Below are positions 47,578-59,706 of a stretch of DNA of 64,000 bases, piece after piece; within the stretch, counting starts at the first letter, position 1, and every line of letters starts with the position of its first letter. The stretch comes from Phaseolus vulgaris (lineage: Eukaryota; Streptophyta; Magnoliopsida; Fabales; Fabaceae). Both the position numbers and the translations under genes were made by a program. The stretch covers positions 19,287,138-19,351,137 of the forward strand of contig NC_023749.2 in the NCBI RefSeq assembly GCF_000499845.2. The letters are read 5' to 3'. The notes under the pieces were generated by a model. That model was not told where the DNA came from and did no database searches. It worked only from the letters and a program-made list of their open reading frames with translations.

Positions 47578-48796
47578 CAACAAGGCACGCTAAGTGTGGA
47601 TGCTTATTTTAAGGAGTTAGAAATGCTTTTACTTAAAATTAATTTGAAAGAAAGTGAGAAAGCTGTGATAGCTAGGTTTGTGAGTGGTCTAAGGAAGGAT
47701 ATTCAAGATATTGTTGAACTTCAAGAGTATTCATCATTGGGTTCTTTGGTTCATCTTTCAATGAAGGTGGAAACCCAACTTGCTAAGAAAAATGCTTTTA
47801 ACAACTCTCCCAATGATGGTTACTACAAAAAATCTTGGAAAAATAAAAAGTCTTTTTCAAAATTTCCTTCTAAAGATTCTTCTTTCACACCTAAAGAGTC
47901 TAAGCCTTCTACTTCTTCTCATATATCACCCATTAAATCGTCTAGTACAAAATGCTTTAAGTGTATGGGTTATGGTCACATTGCGACTAATTGTCCTTCT
48001 AAGAGGAATATGTTTGTGCATAATGGAATTGTGATGAGTGAGCATGATTCCAATTCATCTAAGCATTCTTCACCTTCTAAGCCATCAAGTGAGATTGAGA
48101 GTGAAAATCCTTGTGAAGGTGACTTATTGATGATAAGGCGTATGTTGGGAACAATTCCAAAATCTTTGGATAATGCTCAAAGAGAAAATATTTTTCACAC
48201 CCGATGTCTTATCAACAACAAGTTATGTTCCTTGATTATTGATGAGGTAGTTGCACTAATGTGGCTAGTACAAGAGTTGTGGAGAAGTTAGCCTTACCCA
48301 CTATCTCTCATACAAGCCTTATAAATTACAATGGTTAAGTACCAAAGGTGAAATCATGGTTAATAAACAAGTCCTCATTAACTTTGCAATAGGAAAGTAT
48401 AAAGATGAGGTTTTATGTGATGTTGTGCCCATGGAAGCAACTCATCTTCTTTTAGGAAGGCCTCGGCAATATGATAGACATGTTTTACATGATGGCCTAT
48501 CCAATACAATGTCTTTTTCCTTCCAAGGGTGCAAGGTTATCTTAAAACCCCTTTCTCCCAAAGAGGTTCATCGGGACCAAATAAAAATGAAAACTAAAAG
48601 AGAAAATGAGAAAGAAAAAGAAGTAAGTACTAAACCGAGTCACACCACTTTGCCCACTAAATCCAACATGTTGACTCGTGCTATGCCTCCAAGGTCTTCT
48701 TCTTCTTTATCTTTTTCATTACCCAAGGTTCCTATTTCAACACCAAATTGGTTAAAAAATGTTAGGGATGATTTTTTCTTACCTCCTAATGTGTAA
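47578..48796 (+). pseudogene. Element B gag C-terminus and protease
   Basis: It resumes with QGTLSVDAYFKELEMLLLK and carries an intact zinc knuckle CFKCMGYGHIATNC (about 47950-47991). In the protease, a one-base loss within the LIID active-site codons (about 48236-48246) throws the frame to a stop at 48291. A later frame (48356-48796) has MEATHLLLGRPRQYDRHVLHDG and ends KNVRDDFFLPPNV. There is no RT or integrase. Right after it the sequence switches to the inverted PBS and LTR. Confidence 0.82.
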
Positions 48797-48808
48797 TAGA
48801 ATGTTTGG

Positions 48809-48821
48809 TGCTCTGATACCA
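48809..48821 (-). promoter_or_regulatory. Inverted primer-binding site of element B
   Basis: The minus strand reads TGGTATCAGAGCACC just inside the inverted LTR. It is a better match to the tRNA-Met complement than the left PBS (TGGTATCTAGAG). Confidence 0.82.
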
Positions 48822-48823
48822 CA

Positions 48824-49854
48824 TGATATGGAACCACTAGCCAAATAAAGATGATTCTTTGACATTCTATGGAATCAACTTGAGTTGGAGATAGCATAGG
48901 AACTTTTAATAGAATTGGATCAATGTTCTATGTTTCAAGAACTCACCAAAACTTGCACCAAACACCAAACTCACATGGAAGATCCATCTATTGCCAATTG
49001 AACCGATTAAAATGTGTATAAAAGCAAATGAACCGAATAGAATTGCTTAAAAATGAAAAGCACCGAACCAAAAGCAAAGCAAAGGAAGAAGAACCGAACA
49101 AAGCTAAAAACAAGCTGAATTACCGAACATAAAGAAGCTAAACATGTTTAGAAATTTCGTATGACATGTAGATGAAATGAAAAGATGAAGAAGAGAAGAA
49201 CTTATGGAGATGAAGGACTTGGTTTGGTGATCACGCCACTTGATGGTGAAGGCTCCAAGATAAGTGAGCTAGTGCCGCCACTTGAGAGAACCAAGTGCAC
49301 TCAAGATAAGACAAGGTGAAGGAGAAGACAAAGTTCTCACAATTCTCTCTCAAATTGAGTAGAGTTTCTCTATTACCAATTGCAATTCTGAATTTTACAA
49401 GAGCCCACACCTCTATTTATAGTGTGAGGGTGCTGGAAAATAGGTGGGAAAATTCAAATAAAACTCATTTGAAATTCCCACCAAAAACATGTCACATGGG
49501 AGGTGTGACCTTTTTTCTACTATGACACCTCCTAAAAACTACACATACACCTACTCTCCTAAGTCACATGGATAATGTGACTTTATTTTACATTTTCACA
49601 CTCCTTTATTTAATATCCACACCTCCTACAAGAGTAAATCAAATGATGCTCTTTTATTTAATGCTTGGCCTTGCCCCTCATGGGATGGACTTGGGCTTTT
49701 TGGGCTTTGGCCTTCTTGGGCTTGGGCTTGGGAGCCTCATCTTTATTTTATGTCTTCTTTTAATTTTGAGAAGACTAGAAGGAAGAACTTCAAATGTGAA
49801 GGCGAATGTCCTCTTTCTTCATTAATAAAAGCCTCCTTTATTTGATTCTCATCA
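48824..49854 (-). repeat. Element B right LTR, inverted
   Basis: A 1031-bp minus-strand LTR. Reversed, it starts TGATGAGAATCAAATAAAGG and is about 95% similar by eye to the left LTR, including CACTATAAATAGAGG. It lacks one short indel segment of the left copy. The U3 end abuts AAATC at 49855. Confidence 0.88.
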
Positions 49855-49859
49855 AAATC

Positions 49860-50612
49860 TTAGCCATATCTCAATGAACACAATAAGGAATGTCTGGTAA
49901 AAATTTCAAATCTAAACACCCAAGGAATAAGGCGTAATAAGTCCCAATCCGAGAGCAAACAAAACTGGAAAACTTGTTTTTCCAAAACCAGAACGTCCTA
50001 GCTTTTCTTCCTTATATCTTTTTCCGTGTTTTCTTTTTGGACGTGCCTCCTTGAATGGATACAAACGACATATGAAACTACCTGTGTAAGTGTTTTCGGA
50101 ACTTTTCAGGGCATTTTGAACTTAGAATAAAATTGCAGAAACTAAGGTAAAATTTCTCAAATCTGGAAAGCGGAGCGCCTTGGAAAGCAAGAAGTTTCAG
50201 GAACATTTTCCAAAAAGAATTTCTTGTTGAAATCTTAAGGAAGAATCCCAACAGTATTTGGGACGAACGCGAAAACTTTCATCTCAAACAGACGAGTATT
50301 CAGTTAGAAAATGATCAAACAGTTTCACGCAGAAACGAACCTTCCTTTCAGTCGTGGCAATGATGAATAAAAAATCCATTATAAATCTTGTGGAATGAAT
50401 TTGAGGGTCAAATCTCAGCGACATCTCAATGAACACTATAAGGAATGTTTGGTAAAAATTTCAAATCTAAACACCCAGGGAATAAGGCGTAATAAGTACC
50501 ATACCGAGAGCAAAACAAAACTGGAAAACTTAAGAATTTCTTGTTGAAATCTTATGGAAGAATCCCAATAGAATTTGGGACGAAACGCGACAAGTTTTAG
50601 CTCAAACGAACA
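49860..50612 (+). repeat. Divergent satellite, block 4
   Basis: About 1.4 divergent monomers. At about 50530, GGAAAACTT joins AAGAATTTC directly, a deletion of roughly 200 bp relative to a full monomer, shortly before the homogeneous array starts. Confidence 0.85.
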
Positions 50613-53600
50613 AGTATTCAGTTAGAAAATGATCAAACAGTTTCACACAGAATCGACACTTTCTTTTAGTCGTGGCAATGATGAATAAAAAATTCATTAC
50701 AAATCTTGTGGAACAAATTTGAGGGTCAAATCCCAGCCACATCTCAATACACACAATAGGGAATGTCTAGTAAAACTTTCAAATCTAAACACCCAAGGAA
50801 TAAGGTGTAATAAGTCCCAGACCGAGAGCAAACAAAACTGGAAAACTTGTTTTTCCGAAAACAGACTGTTCTGGGTTTTCTTCCTTATATCTTTTTCTGT
50901 GTTTTCTTTTGTACGTGATTGGATACAAATTACATATGAAACTACCTGTGTAAGTGTTTTCGGAACTTTTCAGCGTAATACGAACTCAGAATAAAATTGT
51001 AGAAACTAGGGAAAATTTTTGCAAATCTTGAAAGCGGAGAGCCTTAGAGTGATATTGGACAAGCAAATAAAAATAGACACTCAATAAAGGATGGCACACA
51101 AAAGGAACTTAAAGAAAGGCACTAGAATTGATTTGAAAAACCAAAACAGCACTACTGGAAGTATTCAGTTAGAAAATGATCAAACAGTTTCACACAGAAT
51201 CGAAACTTTCTTTTAGTCGTGGCAATGATGAATAAAAAATTCATTACAAATCTTGTGGAACAAATTTGAGGGTCAAATCCCAGCCACATCTCAATACACA
51301 CAATAGGGAATGTCTAGTAAAACTTTCAAATCTAAACACCCAAGGAATAAGGCGTAATAAGTCCCAGACCGAGAGCAAACAAAACTGGAAAACTTGTTTT
51401 TCCGAAAACAGACTGTTCTGGGTTTTCTTCCTTATATCTTTTTCTGTGTTTTCTTTTGTACGTGATTGGATACAAATTACATATGAAACTACCTGTGTAA
51501 GTGTTTTCGGAACTTTTCAGCGTAATACGAACTCAGAATAAAATTGTAGAAACTAGGGAAAATTTTTGCAAATCTTGAAAGCGGAGAGCCTTAGAGTGAT
51601 ATTGGACAAGCAAATAAAAATAGACACTCAATAAAGGATGGCACACAAAAGGAACTTAAAGAAAGGCACTAGAATTGATTTGAAAAACCAAAACAGCACT
51701 ACTGGAAGTATTCAGTTAGAAAATGATCAAACAGTTTCACACAGAATCGAAACTTTCTTTTAGTCGTGGCAATGATGAATAAAAAATTCATTACAAATCT
51801 TGTGGAACAAATTTGAGGGTCAAATCCCAGCCACATCTCAATACACACAATAGGGAATGTCTAGTAAAACTTTCAAATCTAAACACCCAAGGAATAAGGC
51901 GTAATAAGTCCCAGACCGAGAGCAAACAAAACTGGAAAACTTGTTTTTCCGAAAATAGACTGTTCTGGGTTTTCTTCCTTATATCTTTTTCTGTGTTTTC
52001 TTTTGTACGTGATTGGATACAAATTACATATGAAACTACCTGTGTAAGTGTTTTCGGAACTTTTCAGCGTAATACGAACTCAGAATAAAATTGTAGAAAC
52101 TAGGGAAAATTTTTGCAAATCTTGAAAGCGGAGAGCCTTAGAGTGATATTGGACAAGCAAATAAAAATAGACACTCAATAAAGGATGGCACACAAAAGGA
52201 ACTTAAAGAAAGGCACTAGAATTGATTTGAAAAACCAAAACAGCACTACTGGAAGTATTCAGTTAGAAAATGATCAAACAGTTTCACACAGAATCGAAAC
52301 TTTCTTTTAGTCGTGGCAATGATGAATAAAAAATTCATTACAAATCTTGTGGAACAAATTTGAGGGTCAAATCCCAGCCACATCTCAATACACACAATAG
52401 GGAATGTCTAGTAAAACTTTCAAATCTAAACACCCAAGGAATAAGGCGTAATAAGTCCCAGACCGAGAGCAAACAAAACTGGAAAACTTGTTTTTCCGAA
52501 AATAGACTGTTCTGGGTTTTCTTCCTTATATCTTTTTCTGTGTTTTCTTTTGTACGTGATTGGATACAAATTACATATGAAACTACCTGTGTAAGTGTTT
52601 TCGGAACTTTTCAGCGTAATACGAACTCAGAATAAAATTGTAGAAACTAGGGAAAATTTTTGCAAATCTTGAAAGCGGAGAGCCTTAGAGTGATATTGGA
52701 CAAGCAAATAAAAATAGACACTCAATAAAGGATGGCACACAAAAGGAACTTAAAGAAAGGCACTAGAATTGATTTGAAAAACCAAAACAGCACTACTGGA
52801 AGTATTCAGTTAGAAAATGATCAAACAGTTTCACACAGAATCGAAACTTTCTTTTAGTCGTGGCAATGATGAATAAAAAATTCATTACAAATCTTGTGGA
52901 ACAAATTTGAGGGTCAAATCCCAGCCACATCTCAATACACACAATAGGGAATGTCTAGTAAAACTTTCAAATCTAAACACCCAAGGAATAAGGCGTAATA
53001 AGTCCCAGACCGAGAGCAAACAAAACTGGAAAACTTGTTTTTCCGAAAACAGACTGTTCTGGGTTTTCTTCCTTATATCTTTTTCTGTGTTTTCTTTTGT
53101 ACGTGATTGGATACAAATTACATATGAAACTACCTGTGTAAGTGTTTTCGGAACTTTTCAGCGTAATACGAACTCAGAATAAAATTGTAGAAACTAGGGA
53201 AAATTTTTGCAAATCTTGAAAGCGGAGAGCCTTAGAGTGATATTGGACAAGCAAATAAAAATAGACACTCAATAAAGGATGGCACACAAAAGGAACTTAA
53301 AGAAAGGCACTAGAATTGATTTGAAAAACCAAAACAGCACTACTGGAAGTATTCAGTTAGAAAATGATCAAACAGTTTCACACAGAATCGAAACTTTCTT
53401 TTAGTCGTGGCAATGATGAATAAAAAATTCATTACAAATCTTGTGGAACAAATTTGAGGGTCAAATCCCAGCCACATCTCAATACACACAATAGGGAATG
53501 TCTAGTAAAACTTTCAAATCTAAACACCCAAGGAATAAGGCGTAATAAGTCCCAGACCGAGAGCAAACAAAACTGGAAAACTTGTTTTTCCGAAAATAGA

Positions 53601-56600
53601 CTGTTCTGGGTTTTCTTCCTTATATCTTTTCTGTGTTTTCTTTTGTACGTGATTGGATACAAATTACATATGAAACTACCTGTGTAAGTGTTTTCGGAAC
53701 TTTTCAGCGTAATACGAACTCAGAATAAAATTGTAGAAACTAGGGAAAATTTTTGCAAATCTTGAAAGCGGAGAGCCTTAGAGTGATATTGGACAAGCAA
53801 ATAAAAATAGACACTCAATAAAGGATGGCACACAAAAGGAACTTAAAGAAAGGCACTAGAATTGATTTGAAAAACCAAAACAGCACTACTGGAAGTATTC
53901 AGTTAGAAAATGATCAAACAGTTTCACACAGAATCGAAACTTTCTTTTAGTCGTGGCAATGATGAATAAAAAATTCATTACAAATCTTGTGGAACAAATT
54001 TGAGGGTCAAATCCCAGCCACATCTCAATACACACAATAGGGAATGTCTAGTAAAACTTTCAAATCTAAACACCCAAGGAATAAGGCGTAATAAGTCCCA
54101 GACCGAGAGCAAACAAAACTGGAAAACTTGTTTTTCCGAAAATAGACTGTTCTGGGTTTTCTTCCTTATATCTTTTTCTGTGTTTTCTTTTGTACGTGAT
54201 TGGATACAAATTACATATGAAACTACCTGTGTAAGTGTTTTCGGAACTTTTCAGCGTAATACGAACTCAGAATAAAATTGTAGAAACTAGGGAAAATTTT
54301 TGCAAATCTTGAAAGCGGAGAGCCTTAGAGTGATATTGGACAAGCAAATAAAAATAGACACTCAATAAAGGATGGCACACAAAAGGAACTTAAAGAAAGG
54401 CACTAGAATTGATTTGAAAAACCAAAACAACACTACTGGAAGTATTCAGTTAGAAAATGATCAAACAGTTTCACACAGAATCGAAACTTTCTTTTAGTCG
54501 TGGCAATGATGAATAAAAAATTCATTACAAATCTTGTGGAACAAATTTGAGGGTCAAATCCCAGCCACATCTCAATACACACAATAGGGAATGTCTAGTA
54601 AAACTTTCAAATCTAAACACCCAAGGAATAAGGCGTAATAAGTCCCAGACCGAGAGCAAACAAAACTGGAAAACTTGTTTTTCCGAAAATAGACTGTTCT
54701 GGGTTTTCTTCCTTATATCTTTTTCTGTGTTTTCTTTTGTACGTGATTGGATACAAATTACATATGAAACTACCTGTGTAAGTGTTTTCGGAACTTTTCA
54801 GCGTAATACGAACTCAGAATAAAATTGTAGAAACTAGGGAAAATTTTTGCAAATCTTGAAAGCGGAGAGCCTTAGAGTGATATTGGACAAGCAAATAAAA
54901 ATAGACACTCAATAAAGGATGGCACACAAAAGGAACTTAAAGAAAGGCACTAGAATTGATTTGAAAAACCAAAACAGCACTACTGGAAGTATTCAGTTAG
55001 AAAATGATCAAACAGTTTCACACAGAATCGAAACTTTCTTTTAGTCGTGGCAATGATGAATAAAAAATTCATTACAAATCTTGTGGAACAAATTTGAGGG
55101 TCAAATCCCAGCCACATCTCAATACACACAATAGGGAATGTCTAGTAAAACTTTCAAATCTAAACACCCAAGGAATAAGGCGTAATAAGTCCCAGACCGA
55201 GAGCAAACAAAACTGGAAAACTTGTTTTTCCGAAAATAGACTGTTCTGGGTTTTCTTCCTTATATCTTTTTCTGTGTTTTCTTTTGTACGTGATTGGATA
55301 CAAATTACATATGAAACTACCTGTGTAAGTGTTTTCGGAACTTTTCAGCGTAATACGAACTCAGAATAAAATTGTAGAAACTAGGGAAAATTTTTGCAAA
55401 TCTTGAAAGCGGAGAGCCTTAGAGTGATATTGGACAAGCAAATAAAAATAGACACTCAATAAAGGATGGCACACAAAAGGAACTTAAAGAAAGGCACTAG
55501 AATTGATTTGAAAAACCAAAACAACACTACTGGAAGTATTCAGTTAGAAAATGATCAAACAGTTTCACACAGAATCGAAACTTTCTTTTAGTCGTGGCAA
55601 TGATGAATAAAAAATTCATTACAAATCTTGTGGAACAAATTTGAGGGTCAAATCCCAGCCACATCTCAATACACACAATAGGGAATGTCTAGTAAAACTT
55701 TCAAATCTAAACACCCAAGGAATAAGGCGTAATAAGTCCCAGACCGAGAGCAAACAAAACTGGAAAACTTGTTTTTCCGAAAATAGACTGTTCTGGGTTT
55801 TCTTCCTTATATCTTTTTCTGTGTTTTCTTTTGTACGTGATTGGATACAAATTACATATGAAACTACCTGTGTAAGTGTTTTCGGAACTTTTCAGCGTAA
55901 TACGAACTCAGAATAAAATTGTAGAAACTAGGGAAAATTTTTGCAAATCTTGAAAGCGGAGAGCCTTAGAGTGATATTGGACAAGCAAATAAAAATAGAC
56001 ACTCAATAAAGGATGGCACACAAAAGGAACTTAAAGAAAGGCACTAGAATTGATTTGAAAAACCAAAACAGCACTACTGGAAGTATTCAGTTAGAAAATG
56101 ATCAAACAGTTTCACACAGAATCGAAACTTTCTTTTAGTCGTGGCAATGATGAATAAAAAATTCATTACAAATCTTGTGGAACAAATTTGAGGGTCAAAT
56201 CCCAGCCACATCTCAATACACACAATAGGGAATGTCTAGTAAAACTTTCAAATCTAAACACCCAAGGAATAAGGCGTAATAAGTCCCAGACCGAGAGCAA
56301 ACAAAACTGGAAAACTTGTTTTTCCGAAAATAGACTGTTCTGGGTTTTCTTCCTTATATCTTTTTCTGTGTTTTCTTTTGTACGTGATTGGATACAAATT
56401 ACATATGAAACTACCTGTGTAAGTGTTTTCGGAACTTTTCAGCGTAATACGAACTCAGAATAAAATTGTAGAAACTAGGGAAAATTTTTGCAAATCTTGA
56501 AAGCGGAGAGCCTTAGAGTGATATTGGACAAGCAAATAAAAATAGACACTCAATAAAGGATGGCACACAAAAGGAACTTAAAGAAAGGCACTAGAATTGA

Positions 56601-58268
56601 TTTGAAAAACCAAAACAACACTACTGGAAGTATTCAGTTAGAAAATGATCAAACAGTTTCACACAGAATCGAAACTTTCTTTTAGTCGTGGCAATGATGA
56701 ATAAAAAATTCATTACAAATCTTGTGGAACAAATTTGAGGGTCAAATCCCAGCCACATCTCAATACACACAATGGGGAATGTCTAGTAAAACTTTCAAAT
56801 CTAAACACCCAAGGAATAAGGCGTAATAAGTCCCAGACCGAGAGCAAACAAAACTGGAAAACTTGTTTTTCCGAAAATAGACTGTTCTGGGTTTTCTTCC
56901 TTATATCTTTTTCTGTGTTTTCTTTTGTACGTGATTGGATACAAATTACATATGAAACTACCTGTGTAAGTGTTTTCGGAACTTTTCAGCGTAATACGAA
57001 CTCAGAATAAAATTGTAGAAACTAGGGAAAATTTTTGCAAATCTTGAAAGCGGAGAGCCTTAGAGTGATATTGGACAAGCAAATAAAAATAGACACTCAA
57101 TAAAGGATGGCACACAAAAGGAACTTAAAGAAAGGCACTAGAATTGATTTGAAAAACCAAAACAGCACTACTGGAAGTATTCAGTTAGAAAATGATCAAA
57201 CAGTTTCACACAGAATCGAAACTTTCTTTTAGTCGTGGCAATGATGAATAAAAAATTCATTACAAATCTTGTGGAACAAATTTGAGGGTCAAATCCCAGC
57301 CACATCTCAATACACACAATAGGGAATGTCTAGTAAAACTTTCAAATCTAAACACCCAAGGAATAAGGCGTAATAAGTCCCAGACCGAGAGCAAACAAAA
57401 CTGGAAAACTTGTTTTTCCGAAAATAGACTGTTCTGGGTTTTCTTCCTTATATCTTTTTCTGTGTTTTCTTTTGTACGTGATTGGATACAAATTACATAT
57501 GAAACTACCTGTGTAAGTGTTTTCGGAACTTTTCAGCGTAATACGAACTCAGAATAAAATTGTAGAAACTAGGGAAAATTTTTGCAAATCTTGAAAGCGG
57601 AGAGCCTTAGAGTGATATTGGACAAGCAAATAAAAATAGACACTCAATAAAGGATGGCACACAAAAGGAACTTAAAGAAAGGCACTAGAATTGATTTGAA
57701 AAACCAAAACAGCACTACTGGAAGTATTCAGTTAGAAAATGATCAAACAGTTTCACACAGAATCGAAACTTTCTTTTAGTCGTGGCAATGATGAATAAAA
57801 AATTCATTACAAATCTTGTGGAACAAATTTGAGGGTCAAATCCCAGCCACATCTCAATACACACAATAGGGAATGTCTAGTAAAACTTTCAAATCTAAAC
57901 ACCCAAGGAATAAGGCGTAATAAGTCCCAGACCGAGAGCAAACAAAACTGGAAAACTTGTTTTTCCGAAAATAGACTGTTCTGGGTTTTCTTCCTTATAT
58001 CTTTTTCTGTGTTTTCTTTTGTACGTGATTGGATACAAATTACATATGAAACTACCTGTGTAAGTGTTTTCGGAACTTTTCAGCGTAATATGAACTCAAA
58101 ATAAAATTGTAGAAACTAGGGAAAAATTTTGCAAATCTTGAAAGCGGAGAGCCTTAGAGTGATATTGGAAAAGCAAATAAAAATAGACACTCAATAAAGG
58201 ATGACACACAAAAGGAACTTAAAGAAAGGCACTAGAATTGATTTGAAAAACAAAACAGCACTACTGGA
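50613..58268 (+). repeat. Homogeneous tandem array, 14 x 547 bp, chimeric monomer
   Basis: Units start at AGTATTCAGTTAG, 50613, 51160, and so on to 57723, with one 546-bp unit (the sixth, which lacks one T in the ATATCTTTTT run). In each unit about 438 bp are satellite and the last 109 bp (GATATTGGACAAG to CACTACTGGA) are minus-strand gypsy 5' UTR. The last unit runs without a break into the rest of that UTR. Units are almost identical; variants include GAAAACAGACTG/GAAAATAGACTG and AACAGCAC/AACAACAC. The 91-codon frame repeated in each unit is a by-product of the tandem repeat. Confidence 0.95.
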
Positions 58269-59049
58269 AAAATTTAGGTTCAGAAAGCGTGACTTCAAAT
58301 ATTTATGCTGAGCTGGCTATTTTGAATTTGCTTCTGAAAATTTAACCACAAACTATTCAATGTCATAGCAAGCTTTTGGCGCTGGAATCACACAAAAAAC
58401 GTGCACCAAATAATTGTGATAAATTTTTCAAAATCACTGCCCAACTACCGTATATTTTGGCGCCAGGATGCACTCATTTTTTGTTTTATTTATCAATTTT
58501 TCTCTATTTTGTATTTTCATCTGATTCTTTTTTTTCTTGATTTTCTAACACATCAAACTGTATAGATCCAGGTTTTCATAATTTTTATTCAACGTATTTG
58601 AATTTCATAACAAAAAACAGCCAGCACAGAATTTGAAAAACAGAGTAATCTTAATTCTGGAATTTAAAAACAGAATGAAGAACTTCAAAAACACAATTAG
58701 GAGAAACATGACTTAGACAAAACATATTAAGATTCAGAAATTAAAATGAGTCAAGACAAATCATATGAACCGAACAAAATTTCAAACAAGACTCAAACAA
58801 CCTAAAATCAAAATAGCAACACAATTTCATATAGATTCCTACACAAAATATGAAAATAAGAAGCTCAAGAACAAGTTGAACATTTTGCACCGATTGAATT
58901 GCTTAAAACAGCAACTAAATCAAATTAAAAAGAAAAAAATAGCAAGACAACATGAACAAGTGATGAACGACACTGAAATAAGAAGAACACAAACATAAAA
59001 ATGAGAGAAGACACTTAGTTCTTGTAGAACCTATGCTCATGATACCAAA
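58269..59049 (-). other. Gypsy 5' UTR and PBS
   Basis: The PBS, TGGTATCATGAGCATAG on the minus strand (about 59033-59047), is the same variant as in element A. The remaining ~750 bp are AT-rich leader with no gene. They continue the 109-bp segment amplified in the array. Confidence 0.7.
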
Positions 59050-59706
59050 TGATGGATTTGTGTCTTCTTCTTTGCGTTTTTGAGGTGAACTAGCGGAAGC
59101 TCCATGGATTGTTGGCGAAACAAGGCTCTCCTAAGAGTTGTGATAGCCTTGGAGGTGCATGAGAAGTATGAAGAGTAGGAGTGGTTCGGCCAACTCCCTT
59201 TGTAGGTGAAGGTTTGAAGATTAAAAGCCTATTCTAAGAGAGTTTAGGCAAGGAGAGAGAATGGCACAATTTTGGCAGCATTTCACTATTCAATTAATCT
59301 TGCAAACACATGAGCCAAGCCATCTTATTTATAGTGTTTAGAGAGCTGGAAATTCAAAAGAAAGTGGAGGGAAATTCAAATGAGAAGCATTTGAATTTGG
59401 AGCCAATTCCTAGTCACAAGGAAAGTGTGACTTGTTTCTTTTTTTTGGCACCTCCTAAATCTACACCTACACCTTCTTTTTATGTCACATGAAAGGTGCG
59501 GTTTAGCTTTATACATTTGCACCTCTTATATTTATATCTACACCTCCCTTTATGTTCTACTAAAAATACTCAAAAGTAATTACAAAAGAAAGACATCCAA
59601 TGATGCTTAGTTGGCTCATATCTTCTATTTGTTGGGCTCGAGCTTAAGCTTGAAATTGTATTTGGGCTTGGGCTTTTTCTATCATGGGCTTGGGCCTCTT
59701 CCATCA
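59050..59706 (-). repeat. Gypsy LTR
   Basis: A 657-bp LTR, TGATGGAAGAGG...CCATCA on the minus strand. A TATA-like TATAAATAAG is near 59328. CCCAAGCCC repeats at its U3 start resemble the element B LTR family, while the TGATGG/CCATCA ends resemble element A. Confidence 0.8.

Larger units (their letters stand above)
32740..49854 (+). mobile_element. Ty3/gypsy element B with inverted terminal LTRs
   Basis: The left LTR (32740-33808) is on the plus strand; the right LTR (48824-49854) is the same family on the minus strand. The element therefore starts TGATGAGAATC and ends GATTCTCATCA, both U3 ends. It is flanked by AAATC at 32735-32739 and 49855-49859, and the satellite continues in phase if one copy is removed. 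Each LTR has its own PBS pointing inward. Internal coding is gag-pro on the plus strand (35838-36014, 45886-46353, 47578-48796) with no pol. Three further insertions lie inside: a T2 solo LTR, a T2 element and a T1 solo LTR. Confidence 0.85.

Noticed and set aside
50719..58104. A 91-codon ORF repeated in each 547-bp monomer, looking like a tandem gene family
   Set aside because: It spans satellite sequence with no start context or domain. It is open only because the monomers are copies, and the divergent monomers break the frame in different ways.
50613..58268. A CRISPR-like array
   Set aside because: The repeat unit is long with no unique spacers, and the context is a plant satellite.
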